NCBI GenBank assembly: GCA_900544545.1 | Contig: UQVY01000003.1 | Location: 62,001-126,000, forward strand | Reading direction: 5' to 3' | Length of the DNA stretch: 64,000 nucleotides | DNA from: an uncultured Eubacteriales bacterium | Lineage (GTDB): Bacteria > Bacillota > Clostridia > Christensenellales > CAG-314 | In this document: one piece after another, positions 26,663 through 35,182 of the stretch | How the letters are laid out: the number at the start of each line of letters is the position of its first letter | Position numbering within the stretch: the first letter of the stretch is position 1 | Position numbers and translations under genes: made by a program | The notes under the pieces: generated by a model | What the model saw: only the letters and a program-made list of their open reading frames with translations | The model's database searches: none | Told to the model about the DNA's origin: nothing

Positions 26663-28657
26663 ATGAAGGTCTATACTTACAGAAATAACGGTTTCTGCAA
26701 CGGCGTTACGAGAGCCGTGGAGACCGCTCTCAATACCGAAGGCGACCGCATTTTTACCTACGGGCAGATCGTCCATAACAAGCACGTCGTCCGTATGCTC
26801 GAAGAAAAGGGCGTGGGCTGCGTAAACGACCTTTCCTCTCTCCGCGAAGGAGACACTCTCATAATCCGCGCTCACGGCGCGCCCGAACGGATTTTTGCCG
26901 AATGCAGGGAAAGAGGGATAAAGGTCGTCGATGCGACGTGCAGATACGTCCGTGCGATTCAGGAAAAGGCAGTGGATTATTACAGGCGCGGATATAAGAT
27001 AGTCATCGTCGGGGACAAAAATCATCCGGAAGTCGTCGGAATCAACGGTTGGATAAACGACGACGGATTATTAACCGACGGTGAAAGTTATGTGAAGGTT
27101 GAGAGTGAAAAAGCGTTGATTTTATTTCAAACGACCTTTATGGAGTCAAAAATCCAAAAAAGTTTGAAAAATATTGATACTAATAGCGTGAAATCGCTTG
27201 AGATTTTTAATTCAATTTGCTATACTACCAAAGATAGGCAAAGTTTTATCGATTTCGCAGTGCGCGTCAGCGATTGCGTCGTAGTCGTAGGCGACAGAGG
27301 GAGTTCCAATACCGGGAAGCTTTTGGAACTTGCAAGGAGCCGAGGCAAGGACGCGCTGCTTATAGAGGATCCTGACGAGATGGATACGGGTTTGCTTGTC
27401 GGCTATGAAAATATCAGTATAATTGCAGGTGCCTCAACTCCAAAAGAGTTAGGCGAGGAGGTTTTGTCTAAGATGTTCGTAAACGCAAAAGACGATGTGA
27501 ATGAAGTTGTCGTTGACAACGAGGTAATGGATGCTGTTGAGAATAATGCAGCGGAGCAAACAAACGAAGGTAACGAGTTTACTCAGGCGGTCGAAAAGAT
27601 TCCCACCAAGTATAAGCCTTTAAGGGCAGGTCAGAGAATCAAATGCACTGTTTCTCATATCGCCGAAGACGGCGTAAGCGTATCCTTCGGATCCAAGCGC
27701 GACGGTTTTATTCCCAACGACGAGATCGCTTCGGAAGGCGATATCGAAGAAATCAAGAAAGGAATGCAGATAGGCGATAGTCTCGAGGTCGTTGTTTTGT
27801 CTACGGATAAGAACGTCATTCTGTCTAAAAAACAGGTAGACGAAATCAATAAGTATGACGCCATGATCGACGCCATCGAAGGCGGGGCGGAATTTTCCGC
27901 GACCGTCAACAAAGTCGTCAAGGGCGGTTTGCTTTCCAAGATCGGCAGCTACATAGTATTCATTCCCGCTTCCCACATCAGAAACGGCTACGTCAAGAAT
28001 CTCGACGCTTATAACGGAAAGACGCTTCGTCTGACTGCTCTTACCGTAGATAAGTCCAAGAAGAAGATAGTAGCGAGCCAGAAGGATATCCTTATCCGCG
28101 AGAAGCAGGAAAAGGAAGACAATTTCTGGAACAATATCGAAGTAGGCGAGATCGTCGAAGGAAAGGTTATGCGCTTTGCGTCCTTCGGCGCGTTCGTTAA
28201 CGTAAGAGGCTTTGACTGTCTTGCGCACCTTTCCGACCTTTCGTGGAACAACATAAAAGAGCCTGGCGAAGTTCTCGAGATCGGTAAGACCTACGAATTC
28301 GTGGTTCTGAAGCTCGACAGAGCGGCCAACAGAGTATCCGTCGGATATAAGCAGCTTCAGCCTCATCCGTGGCAGGTAGCCGCAGAGAAATTCGCTGTCG
28401 GTACCGTTCATCAGGGTAAGGTTGCGAGACTCGTTCCTTACGGAGCTTTCATCGAACTCGACAAGGGTATCGACGGTCTTCTTCATATCAGCAACGTATC
28501 GTGGGATTGGATTTCCGATATATCTCAGGTTCTTAAAGTCGGCGACGTCATCGACGTACAGGTTATGGATTTCGACGGAGAGAACAAGCGTATCACGCTC
28601 TCGAGAAAGGCTACGATCGAACAGCCCACAATTGCGGTTGAAGAAGTGCGCAAATAA
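26663..28657 (+). CDS. ispH: Fused IspH (HMBPP reductase) and ribosomal protein S1
   Basis: A 664-residue fusion known from Clostridia. Residues 1 to about 275 are IspH: iron-sulfur ligands Cys 12 (GFCNGV), Cys about 94 (DATCRYV) and Cys about 187 (NSICYTT), plus NKHVV, IRAHGAPE and NHPEVVGI. IspH makes IPP and DMAPP, the last step of the MEP pathway. After an acidic linker follow four S1 RNA-binding repeats (about 315-385, 402-470, 490-560, 576-645) as in RpsA. The DNA between about 27060 and 27590 is AT-richer with different codons than both flanks, suggesting a recombined segment. Confidence 0.94.
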   Translation: MKVYTYRNNGFCNGVTRAVETALNTEGDRIFTYGQIVHNKHVVRMLEEKGVGCVNDLSSLREGDTLIIRAHGAPERIFAECRERGIKVVDATCRYVRAIQEKAVDYYRRGYKIVIVGDKNHPEVVGINGWINDDGLLTDGESYVKVESEKALILFQTTFMESKIQKSLKNIDTNSVKSLEIFNSICYTTKDRQSFIDFAVRVSDCVVVVGDRGSSNTGKLLELARSRGKDALLIEDPDEMDTGLLVGYENISIIAGASTPKELGEEVLSKMFVNAKDDVNEVVVDNEVMDAVENNAAEQTNEGNEFTQAVEKIPTKYKPLRAGQRIKCTVSHIAEDGVSVSFGSKRDGFIPNDEIASEGDIEEIKKGMQIGDSLEVVVLSTDKNVILSKKQVDEINKYDAMIDAIEGGAEFSATVNKVVKGGLLSKIGSYIVFIPASHIRNGYVKNLDAYNGKTLRLTALTVDKSKKKIVASQKDILIREKQEKEDNFWNNIEVGEIVEGKVMRFASFGAFVNVRGFDCLAHLSDLSWNNIKEPGEVLEIGKTYEFVVLKLDRAANRVSVGYKQLQPHPWQVAAEKFAVGTVHQGKVARLVPYGAFIELDKGIDGLLHISNVSWDWISDISQVLKVGDVIDVQVMDFDGENKRITLSRKATIEQPTIAVEEVRK

Positions 28658-28675
28658 TATTTTTAAGGAAAACTG

Positions 28676-28704
28676 CCCGACGCAAAAAAGCGTCGGGTTT
28701 TTTT
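28676..28704 (+). terminator. Strong terminator after ispH-rpsA
   Basis: CCCGACGC at 28676-28683 and GCGTCGGG at 28690-28697 form a perfect 8-bp stem, followed by seven T. Confidence 0.92.
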
Positions 28705-28710
28705 ATGTCT

Positions 28711-28741
28711 TTGCATAACCTCGGTGGACGGTAAGTATAAT
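28711..28741 (+). promoter_or_regulatory. Promoter of the SPOCS/LysM gene
   Basis: TATAAT at 28736-28741 with a weak -35 TTGCAT at 28711-28716 (19-bp spacer). The -10 overlaps a possible ATG at 28740, which argues that the real start is the ATG at 28770. Confidence 0.5.
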
Positions 28742-28769
28742 GTATAAGCAAATCTATCGAGGTGCAGAT

Positions 28770-30245
28770 ATGGAAAAGACGATAAAAAGCAGCTACCGCG
28801 GAAGAATGAAAGAGCGCGAGTTCACGGTCAACGCGAGGATTCTTGCCCGACGGGACGATCTTGCGGAGGTGCTTGCCTCTTCTGCGGACGTAACCGAAAC
28901 GCGCGTGCGCAGAGAGGGCGGAGAAATGACTCTTTCGGGCAGAATAAACGTAAGGGTGCTTTGTATAGACGAAGAAAGGAAGCCCGTCGCGCTCAACTAC
29001 AACGTAGATTACGACGAAAGTTTCGAAGCCGATGAAATCGGAGAGGACGCGCGAGTAGCCGCTACCGTGAGCGTAGAGGAAATGACCGTACGGATTCTCG
29101 GCGGAAGGGAGGCGGAAATAACTCTTCGCTGCAAGGCTCGGGGCGAGGTCTGCCGCGATTACGAAACGACTGCGGAGGAAATGCCCGAAGGCGTGATTAC
29201 CAAGACCGAGAGCGTGAGCGTCGGACGGATTTCCGCTCGGAGCGAGAACCGCTTTACGGTTACCCACGAAACTCCTCTTCCTGCGGGAGAAACTCTGCTT
29301 CAGACCGACGCCGGCGCGATAATAACGGGAGCCTCTGTAAGCGACGAAGTTCTGACTCTTTCGGGGAAGGTGTTTTTCCGTCCGGTTTATATGACCGAAG
29401 AGGGCTTGCCGCGCGCGACTCTCACGGCTGTTCCCTTTACGGAGGAGATTGAAGCCAAGGGATTCTCGGGCGGAACACCTCTTGCCGAGGTAAAGGTAAC
29501 CGACCTCCGCGTCAGGATAACCGAGGAGGAAGGCGCGTCTTTTCTGAACGCCGAATTCACTCTGAGCGCGACGGCGACCGATTTTGTCCTGCAATCCGAA
29601 GAATGCGTAAAAGACTGTTACAGCACGGATTACGAGCTTATAAAAACCGAAGCCGAGATTATCGGCGCGGTTTACAAGGGAATGACTTTAGCCGAGGTCG
29701 GTTTCGGCGGAAACGTTCCCTGCGACGAGCCTGCGGCGAGAGTATTGGGGCTTTTCGACACGGGAGCCTCGGGAATAACCGCGGAGGCGGGCGAGGGTAC
29801 GGTTCAGCTCTCGGGAATGGTTACGGGAAGCTTCGTTTATCTCGACGCGGACGATAAGATTCGTTCGCAGACCTTTGCTTTGCCCTTTGCCGCGCTGGTA
29901 AGCGTCCCCGAATGCACGGAAAGGTCCGAAGTGACCGCCGACGCTCTCGTAACCGACGCCGCCGTCAGGAGAAACGGCTCGGGAGCCGACGTCGCGGGTA
30001 CGATAACGGTAACGCTCAACGCAGTGAGCAACGAAAAGCGCCGCATAATCGGAAGCGTGCTTCTCGGCGAGAAGAAAGAGCCGTCGGGTGCGGCGATAGA
30101 AGCCGTGATAGCCGAAGCGGGCGAAGACGCGTGGTCTGTGGGGAAGGCTCTGAATATGCGTCCCGAGGAGGTCCTCGAACTCAATCCCCGACTTTCCGAG
30201 CCTCTTTCCGAGCCGACGAGAATCGTAGTCTACCACAAGCTCTGA
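28770..30245 (+). CDS. SPOCS (DUF3794) and LysM domain protein, SipL-like
   Basis: A protein of about 491 residues made of repeated beta-rich SPOCS/DUF3794 segments (for example VTVSVEEM..., VTDLRVRITEEEG, ADALVTDAAVRR). It ends in a C-terminal LysM (about 440-490: DAWSVGKALNMRPEEVLELNP). SipL-type proteins tether the spore coat through SpoIVA, and LysM binds peptidoglycan. It has no signal peptide, fitting a cytosolic mother-cell protein. The start at 28770 follows GAGGTG at 28759-28764. Whether this organism sporulates cannot be told from this gene alone. Confidence 0.82.
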   Translation: MEKTIKSSYRGRMKEREFTVNARILARRDDLAEVLASSADVTETRVRREGGEMTLSGRINVRVLCIDEERKPVALNYNVDYDESFEADEIGEDARVAATVSVEEMTVRILGGREAEITLRCKARGEVCRDYETTAEEMPEGVITKTESVSVGRISARSENRFTVTHETPLPAGETLLQTDAGAIITGASVSDEVLTLSGKVFFRPVYMTEEGLPRATLTAVPFTEEIEAKGFSGGTPLAEVKVTDLRVRITEEEGASFLNAEFTLSATATDFVLQSEECVKDCYSTDYELIKTEAEIIGAVYKGMTLAEVGFGGNVPCDEPAARVLGLFDTGASGITAEAGEGTVQLSGMVTGSFVYLDADDKIRSQTFALPFAALVSVPECTERSEVTADALVTDAAVRRNGSGADVAGTITVTLNAVSNEKRRIIGSVLLGEKKEPSGAAIEAVIAEAGEDAWSVGKALNMRPEEVLELNPRLSEPLSEPTRIVVYHKL

Positions 30246-30420
30246 TTCGGCTTATTAGTCGTAATTTTCGACCGATTTACGATGATTTCCGATTCGGCTT
30301 ATAATAATCTCCGACTCCGTTTATCCGTTATAAGCTCTGAATTCCGCGGGTTTTTCCGAGCGGCGACTACGGGGTTTTCTCTGCGGAGGAGTCTTTTCTG
30401 CGGACTTTTTCCGAAGCGAT
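30244..30420. repeat. Degenerate repeats between converging genes
   Basis: GATTCGGCTTATTAG at 30244-30258 recurs as GATTCGGCTTATAAT at 30291-30305 (47-bp period). The end of the upstream gene, AAGCTCTGATTC, recurs as AAGCTCTGAATTC at about 30332. No clean terminator hairpin is seen. Confidence 0.55.
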
Positions 30421-33400
30421 TTATCTTTCCGGACGCGCGGCGGTGTCGAAATGCGGACAGATTTCGGCGTAGTCGCAGAATTCGCAGGCGTTTTCGACGG
30501 GCGAGGGTGCCGAATGTCCCTTATAGCAGGCTTTGACGGCGTTTTCGTACATTTTTAGGGTATATTCCTCGAACTTTTTAAGCGTATCCTCCGAAACGAC
30601 GGCGGCTTTCCTTTTGAGCTGACCGTCGTTTTTCTTTTCTATGCCGAGTTTAAGGCTTTTACCCTTGACTCGGAGGTCGTTGTCGATGGCTTCGGCGGTT
30701 TCCGCGTCGTCGACGGTGAGTCCCGACCAGCAGAAGGATTTGTCCTCCTCGCTGCGGTACTTGTCGTTGAGCTTCATATAATACAGCCCGGCGACCTCGA
30801 ATTGCTCCGAGAGTGCGGTAATATAGGTCGTGAGCTGAAGTTTCGTTCCCATAAAGAGGGCCTTGTCGCTGAAATCCGCGCTTCCCGTCTTATAATCGAC
30901 GACCACGGCTTTGTTCCCGAAGACGTCCGTTCTGTCGATGATACCGGTGATTCGGGTTTTTCCGTATTCGGTTCCGACGAGGACGTTCCCGAATCGTCTT
31001 TCGAGGTATGCGGGTTTGAAGTCCGAACGTTCTGTCTGTTCGATAGCTGCTCTGAGGGCTGCCGAGCATTCGGCTTTTAGTCTGCGGAGGAGGGAAGCAT
31101 TTTTCTCTTTTGCGAGGAAGGAGCGTATATAATCGTCCGATTCCACGGCTCGGTCGAAGATGATTTCGCTTCTTCGGGCGGTCTGTTCGGGCGTTTCGGA
31201 GAAGTCGGGGTTCCTGACGAATGGTAAAAGTCCCTTTTCGAGGACCTCGTGGACGAGCGTTCCGATAAGGGCCGCCGAAGGGTCCTCGTCCTTCTGCCGC
31301 GGTTTAAGACCGACCTCGTAGCGAAGGAAGTGTTTCAGCGGACAGGAGTAATAGCTTTCGACGCGGCTCGCACTCATTTCGGAGAGCTTGTCCGTCGTCG
31401 GTTCGGGGAGGTCCGCGTAATCGGGCGGCGGCGGCGTAAGAAGCTCTTCCGCGGGCGGTTTCCCCGTGAGGTAATAAAGCGGCGAGGCGTCTTTTACGGG
31501 GAGGTCGTAGGACATAGAGTCGGAGAGGATTTCGAGGAGGGTGTTTTTTGCCGACGCGAGGTTCATATAGCGTTCGGGTTTGCGGTAGAACCTTGTATAT
31601 ACCGGCGCGGGATAGCCGTTTTCTCCTACGAAGATTCTGACGAGGCTTTTCACGCATACCGACGGAGAGAGGATTTTGCCGCCGATTGGCGAAAGGGAAG
31701 CGTAGCTTATGCGGAGCGTCCGGTATTTTTCGAGGAAGAGCTGATATATATCGAAGCGTTCGCGCTGATTGAGGGTTCTGACCGACGGACGGATATCCGC
31801 GCCTGCGCGGGCGAGAATTTCGAGGTTTTCGTCCGAAAGCAGTCCCGAGTCGCTTTTTATTATGGGGAAAACCTCGTCGTTCGCTCCGAGAACGGCTACG
31901 TGCCCGTAATTATGTCTTCTTGCCTTGGCCATTTCTATGAATTCCACGGTATTTCGGGTTATGGGGAGAACGGAGAGGTCCGCGGCTTCCATTCCCTTCG
32001 ACAGGATTTCCGAAAAGATTTTAAGTCCGACTTCGGTTTCTCCGAGGAACTCTTCTATCGAATCCAGAATTTCCGTAAGTTTTTCGACGGCTCTTTCCGT
32101 GCGGTAATAATACGGTAAGAAGTCGTTTTCCTTAAGCGTCCGCGAGAGTATTCCGGTGCGTTCTTCGGCGTTGCAAAGGGAAACGAGCCTTCTTGCGGCT
32201 TGCGTATAAAGAGAGGCTGCCGCGGTTTTGGGGAGGGGTTCACCCGCGAGGCGAAGGAACTCTTTTCTTATGCGTTCGGCCCGGACGTAATTCTCCGAAT
32301 CCTTCTCGTAAGCGAAGGGTTTTTCGGTTATGCGGCAGTTATATTTCTCGACGTAATTCCTGAACGCGCAAAGGTCGTCGTAGTCCGCCGCGAAGTAGAA
32401 GTTTTCGGCGAAGGACGCGATTCTGTCGACGGAGGGAGTGTCCTCCGAAAGGCGGAAAAACGACGTAACGAACTGACCGAGGGGCGTTGCGAGAAGGGAG
32501 GATTTTCTTTCGAGGAAGTAGGGTATCCCGTAGGAAGGGAAAACCGCGTCTATCGAAGCAGAGTATCGTTTCGCGTCGCTTAAAATCACCGTAAAGTCCC
32601 CGAATTTCGCGCCTTTCGCGACCATATCCGATATGTATCTCGCGAGTCCTCTTACCTCGTCCGAGGGCGACGAGCCGTTATAAAGGAAGAATTTCTTCGG
32701 GAGTTTCCGCGGCTTTTCGGGAACGAGCGCGCTCATAAGGTATTTTTGAAGATAAGCCGTGTCCTCGTCGGTAACGTTTCCGATTTCTATATCGAAGTTT
32801 TCGGGCTTGAGTTTGTTTTTGTCTATGAGTTTTGCGGCGATGCTTCTGACCGACGAAAAGACCTCGTTGAGGTACAGGCTGCAATGCGAGCTTTCGTCCG
32901 AGAATGTCGAGGAAACGGTTACGGATTTTGAAAAGAGGACGAGCTTTTCGACGATTTCCGTTTCCTGCGCGGAGAAGTTATCGAAGTCCTTGAAATAGAA
33001 ATGAGCGTTCGCGACCGTATCCGAATAAGGTATAGCCGCAGAGAGCGAAGAGAGCTTGTCCGAGCTGTCCGAATAGCCCTTTCCGAGATAATCGAGATAG
33101 AGCTTATAGACCGTGCGTATATCGGCGATTTTTCCGCGCAGGCGTTCGGGGAGCTTTTCGGGGATAATGTTTTCGGGCTTTACGAGGGAATAACGGAGCT
33201 GATTTATGACGTCGCGTAGAGAGCGCACGAGGCCGTAGGTTATTCCGCCTCCGGTGAGGGTAGGGATATCCTTTCTGTTTTCGGTTATAAGTCGCGTGAG
33301 GATAAGTACGCAGTTCTCGCCGCCGACGTAAGCCGAGAGGGGAACGATTCTCGACGCGAACCTTCTGAAAGTCGTAACCTGTACGTTGAGGCAGGTTCCC

Positions 33401-33561
33401 AGAGCTTTAAGGAGTTCCTCTTCGGCTGTGAGAGTATACCTGTCGGGGACTACGAGCATACGGATTTCGCTCAGGTCGGATTTATCGGCGGCTTTGATTT
33501 TCGAAATAAGAGCGTCGTTTGCTCCGTCGAACGTCGGGTGCGCAATAAGAGTAAGCTTCAT
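30421..33561 (-). CDS. addB: AddB/RexB-like ATP-dependent nuclease subunit B
   Basis: A protein of about 1046 residues with a UvrD-like but degenerate helicase body and a C-terminal RecB-type nuclease. Nuclease residues appear at ALIGTLVHEVLE, VVDYKTG and the following QLTTYI. Four Cys for an iron-sulfur cluster are SYYSCPLKHF plus the tail ACEFCDYAEICPHF. The N-terminus (MKLTLIAHPTFDGAN) lacks the Walker A of typical AddB, as in RexB proteins. AddAB processes double-strand ends for recombination; no addA lies next to it here. The start at 33561 follows GGAGGT. A longer frame to 33606 would overlap the promoter. Confidence 0.88.
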   Translation of the reverse strand: MKLTLIAHPTFDGANDALISKIKAADKSDLSEIRMLVVPDRYTLTAEEELLKALGTCLNVQVTTFRRFASRIVPLSAYVGGENCVLILTRLITENRKDIPTLTGGGITYGLVRSLRDVINQLRYSLVKPENIIPEKLPERLRGKIADIRTVYKLYLDYLGKGYSDSSDKLSSLSAAIPYSDTVANAHFYFKDFDNFSAQETEIVEKLVLFSKSVTVSSTFSDESSHCSLYLNEVFSSVRSIAAKLIDKNKLKPENFDIEIGNVTDEDTAYLQKYLMSALVPEKPRKLPKKFFLYNGSSPSDEVRGLARYISDMVAKGAKFGDFTVILSDAKRYSASIDAVFPSYGIPYFLERKSSLLATPLGQFVTSFFRLSEDTPSVDRIASFAENFYFAADYDDLCAFRNYVEKYNCRITEKPFAYEKDSENYVRAERIRKEFLRLAGEPLPKTAAASLYTQAARRLVSLCNAEERTGILSRTLKENDFLPYYYRTERAVEKLTEILDSIEEFLGETEVGLKIFSEILSKGMEAADLSVLPITRNTVEFIEMAKARRHNYGHVAVLGANDEVFPIIKSDSGLLSDENLEILARAGADIRPSVRTLNQRERFDIYQLFLEKYRTLRISYASLSPIGGKILSPSVCVKSLVRIFVGENGYPAPVYTRFYRKPERYMNLASAKNTLLEILSDSMSYDLPVKDASPLYYLTGKPPAEELLTPPPPDYADLPEPTTDKLSEMSASRVESYYSCPLKHFLRYEVGLKPRQKDEDPSAALIGTLVHEVLEKGLLPFVRNPDFSETPEQTARRSEIIFDRAVESDDYIRSFLAKEKNASLLRRLKAECSAALRAAIEQTERSDFKPAYLERRFGNVLVGTEYGKTRITGIIDRTDVFGNKAVVVDYKTGSADFSDKALFMGTKLQLTTYITALSEQFEVAGLYYMKLNDKYRSEEDKSFCWSGLTVDDAETAEAIDNDLRVKGKSLKLGIEKKNDGQLKRKAAVVSEDTLKKFEEYTLKMYENAVKACYKGHSAPSPVENACEFCDYAEICPHFDTAARPER

Positions 33562-33577
33562 ATCGACCTCCGTTTTC

Positions 33578-33606
33578 ATTATACCACCTTTTCTCTTTTT
33601 AATCAA
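33578..33606 (-). promoter_or_regulatory. Promoter of addB
   Basis: On the minus strand TTGATT (33606-33601), 17-bp spacer, TATAAT (33583-33578), preceded by GGTGG. Predicted start is about 33571, leaving a leader of only about 10 nt that begins with the GGAGGT ribosome-binding site. Confidence 0.7.
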
Positions 33607-33696
33607 GCCGCCCGCGCCCGTAAAAAGTCCGTTCTCTCCGACCTCCGATTGCGGGAAAGTCCTCCGGTTCGATAAATCCGCTTTTAATTCCGCAAC

Positions 33697-33756
33697 AGTC
33701 CCATTTCCGCGCAGTTTTTCCGAAGTAGTCCCCTTTCTGCGCAGTTTTTCCGAAAG
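33697..33756. repeat. Two-copy 30-bp tandem repeat
   Basis: AGTCCCATTTCCGCGCAG (33697) and AGTCCCCTTTCTGCGCAG (33727) head 30-bp units that continue with the same TTTTTCCGAA. They lie just beyond the murG stop on its transcribed strand. Confidence 0.75.
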
Positions 33757-33784
33757 AGCCGATTCCGACGTTCCTTTTTCGTGT

Positions 33785-34828
33785 TCAGGACAGTCTGTTT
33801 TCGATATAGTCGAGCATAACGGAGTCGTGCGGAACCGCGGATGCGATGTTTCTTTTGATTTCGTTGCGGCTGAGGAAGACTTTTTCGGTTTGATTTTTGA
33901 GGGAAAGCGGAGTAAGGTCCCGTTCGAAGAGGATTTTCGCGCAGCCCTTTTTCTCGTAGGAGAGGGCGTTTTTGACCTGTTCTCCGCGGCTTCCCGATTC
34001 GAGCGGAATGAGCAGCGAAGGTATTCCGTTTGCCATAAGCTCGGAAAGAGTGTTGCTTCCGGCTCTCGAAACCGCGACGTCCGCGCAGGCGTAATAATCT
34101 CCTATGCGGTCGGCGAATTCCGTCTGAAACAATCCTTCTCCCTTCCCTGCGACGGCTTTGTTTTTCCCCGTGAGAGCAATGACGTTGAAGTTTTCGGTAA
34201 GATATCCGAGCGAACCCGAAAGAGCCTCGTTGATTTTTTCCGAGCCGGACGAGCCGCCGAGAACGAGAAGTACTGGCTTTTTTTTCGCGAAATTACATTT
34301 CCCGAGGACCTCCGACGCGTTCCCGAAGACCTCCCGTCTGAGCGGAGGCGCGCAGAGGACGCCTTTTTTACCGGCTTTTTCGGCTGCATAAGGAAAGACC
34401 GCGAACATCTTTTCCACGAATGGTAGGCTGAGCCTGTTGGCGAGTCCGAGGGAATAATCGCTCTCGTGCGCCACGCAGGGAATTTTGAGTCCGTGCGCCG
34501 CGATTACCACGGGAAGTCCGCCGTATCCTCCCTTGGAAACCACGAGGTCGGGCTTATAGAGCGAAAGAACGGCTCTGCAGCTTCCGACCGCGCGTCTGAA
34601 ATTCACGGGCAGCTTAAAAAGCTCCGCCGAGATTTTCCGTCGGAATTTGACTCCGGCGAATTCCGAATAAGCCAGACCTTTTCCGATAAACGGGCGGAGA
34701 ATGCGTCTTTCGAGGCCGCCGACGCCGAGGTAATAGAGGGAATATCTCCCGATAAGTCTTTGAATGAGAGCGACGTTGGGCGTAACGTGTCCCGCCGTAC
34801 CTCCGCCGCAAAACAGTATTTTTTTCAT
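33785..34828 (-). CDS. murG: UDP-GlcNAc transferase MurG
   Basis: A protein of about 347 residues that adds GlcNAc to lipid I to make lipid II at the inner membrane face. Motifs: ILFCGGGTAGHVTPNVAL (glycine-rich loop 1), VVSKGGYGGLPVVIAAHGLKIPCVAHESD, LVLGGSSGSEKINEAL, and the UDP-GlcNAc site SRAGSNTLSELMANGIPSLLIPLE. Start 34828 follows GAGGAAA; a longer frame to 34870 runs into upstream repeats. Unusually, it stands alone with no other cell-wall genes near it. Its leader contains a six-copy repeat array. Confidence 0.95.
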   Translation of the reverse strand: MKKILFCGGGTAGHVTPNVALIQRLIGRYSLYYLGVGGLERRILRPFIGKGLAYSEFAGVKFRRKISAELFKLPVNFRRAVGSCRAVLSLYKPDLVVSKGGYGGLPVVIAAHGLKIPCVAHESDYSLGLANRLSLPFVEKMFAVFPYAAEKAGKKGVLCAPPLRREVFGNASEVLGKCNFAKKKPVLLVLGGSSGSEKINEALSGSLGYLTENFNVIALTGKNKAVAGKGEGLFQTEFADRIGDYYACADVAVSRAGSNTLSELMANGIPSLLIPLESGSRGEQVKNALSYEKKGCAKILFERDLTPLSLKNQTEKVFLSRNEIKRNIASAVPHDSVMLDYIENRLS

Positions 34829-34843
34829 AGATTTTCCTCGTTT

Positions 34844-34974
34844 TTGCAATAAATTGACGTTTTTTTGCAATAATCCGACATTCTTTTTGTAACAATCGGA
34901 CGTTCTCTTTGTAACAATTTGACATTTTTTTGCAACAATCCGACATTCTTTTTTTCAATAATCCGACATTCTTC
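34844..34974. repeat. Six-copy degenerate tandem repeat upstream of murG
   Basis: Units of 21-23 bp, read on + as TTGCAATAATCCGACATTCT with variants, begin near 34844, 34865, 34887, 34909, 34930 and 34953. The array lies between the murG start codon and a TATAAT on the minus strand (34986-34981). It may therefore be transcribed as the murG leader. Confidence 0.85.
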
Positions 34975-35114
34975 TTTATTATTATACGCAACGGCTTCCT
35001 AAAAAACCGTCCTTACGGGCGATAATCCGAAGATTTACGGGTAAATTATAGAGGCTTAATGAGGAAGAAAAATAAAGGTTTTATAAGTAAAAGCGGAAAA
35101 AACGGTGAAAACGC

Positions 35115-35142
35115 TTGATAAAATTCCGTAAATATGTAAAAT
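35115..35142 (+). promoter_or_regulatory. Probable promoter of the serine hydrolase gene
   Basis: TTGATA at 35115-35120, 16-bp spacer, TAAAAT at 35137-35142. Predicted leader is about 35 nt. Confidence 0.5.
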
Positions 35143-35182
35143 ATCAGGTGTAAGTTATTTTTTTGTGTGAGGTCTTTATCCT

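Noticed and set aside
33562..33606. 15-residue upstream extension of AddB
   Set aside because: It would overlap the TATAAT promoter and bypass the GGAGGT ribosome-binding site directly before ATG 33561.
34844..34974. CRISPR array
   Set aside because: Units are contiguous without unique spacers, degenerate, and no cas genes are present.
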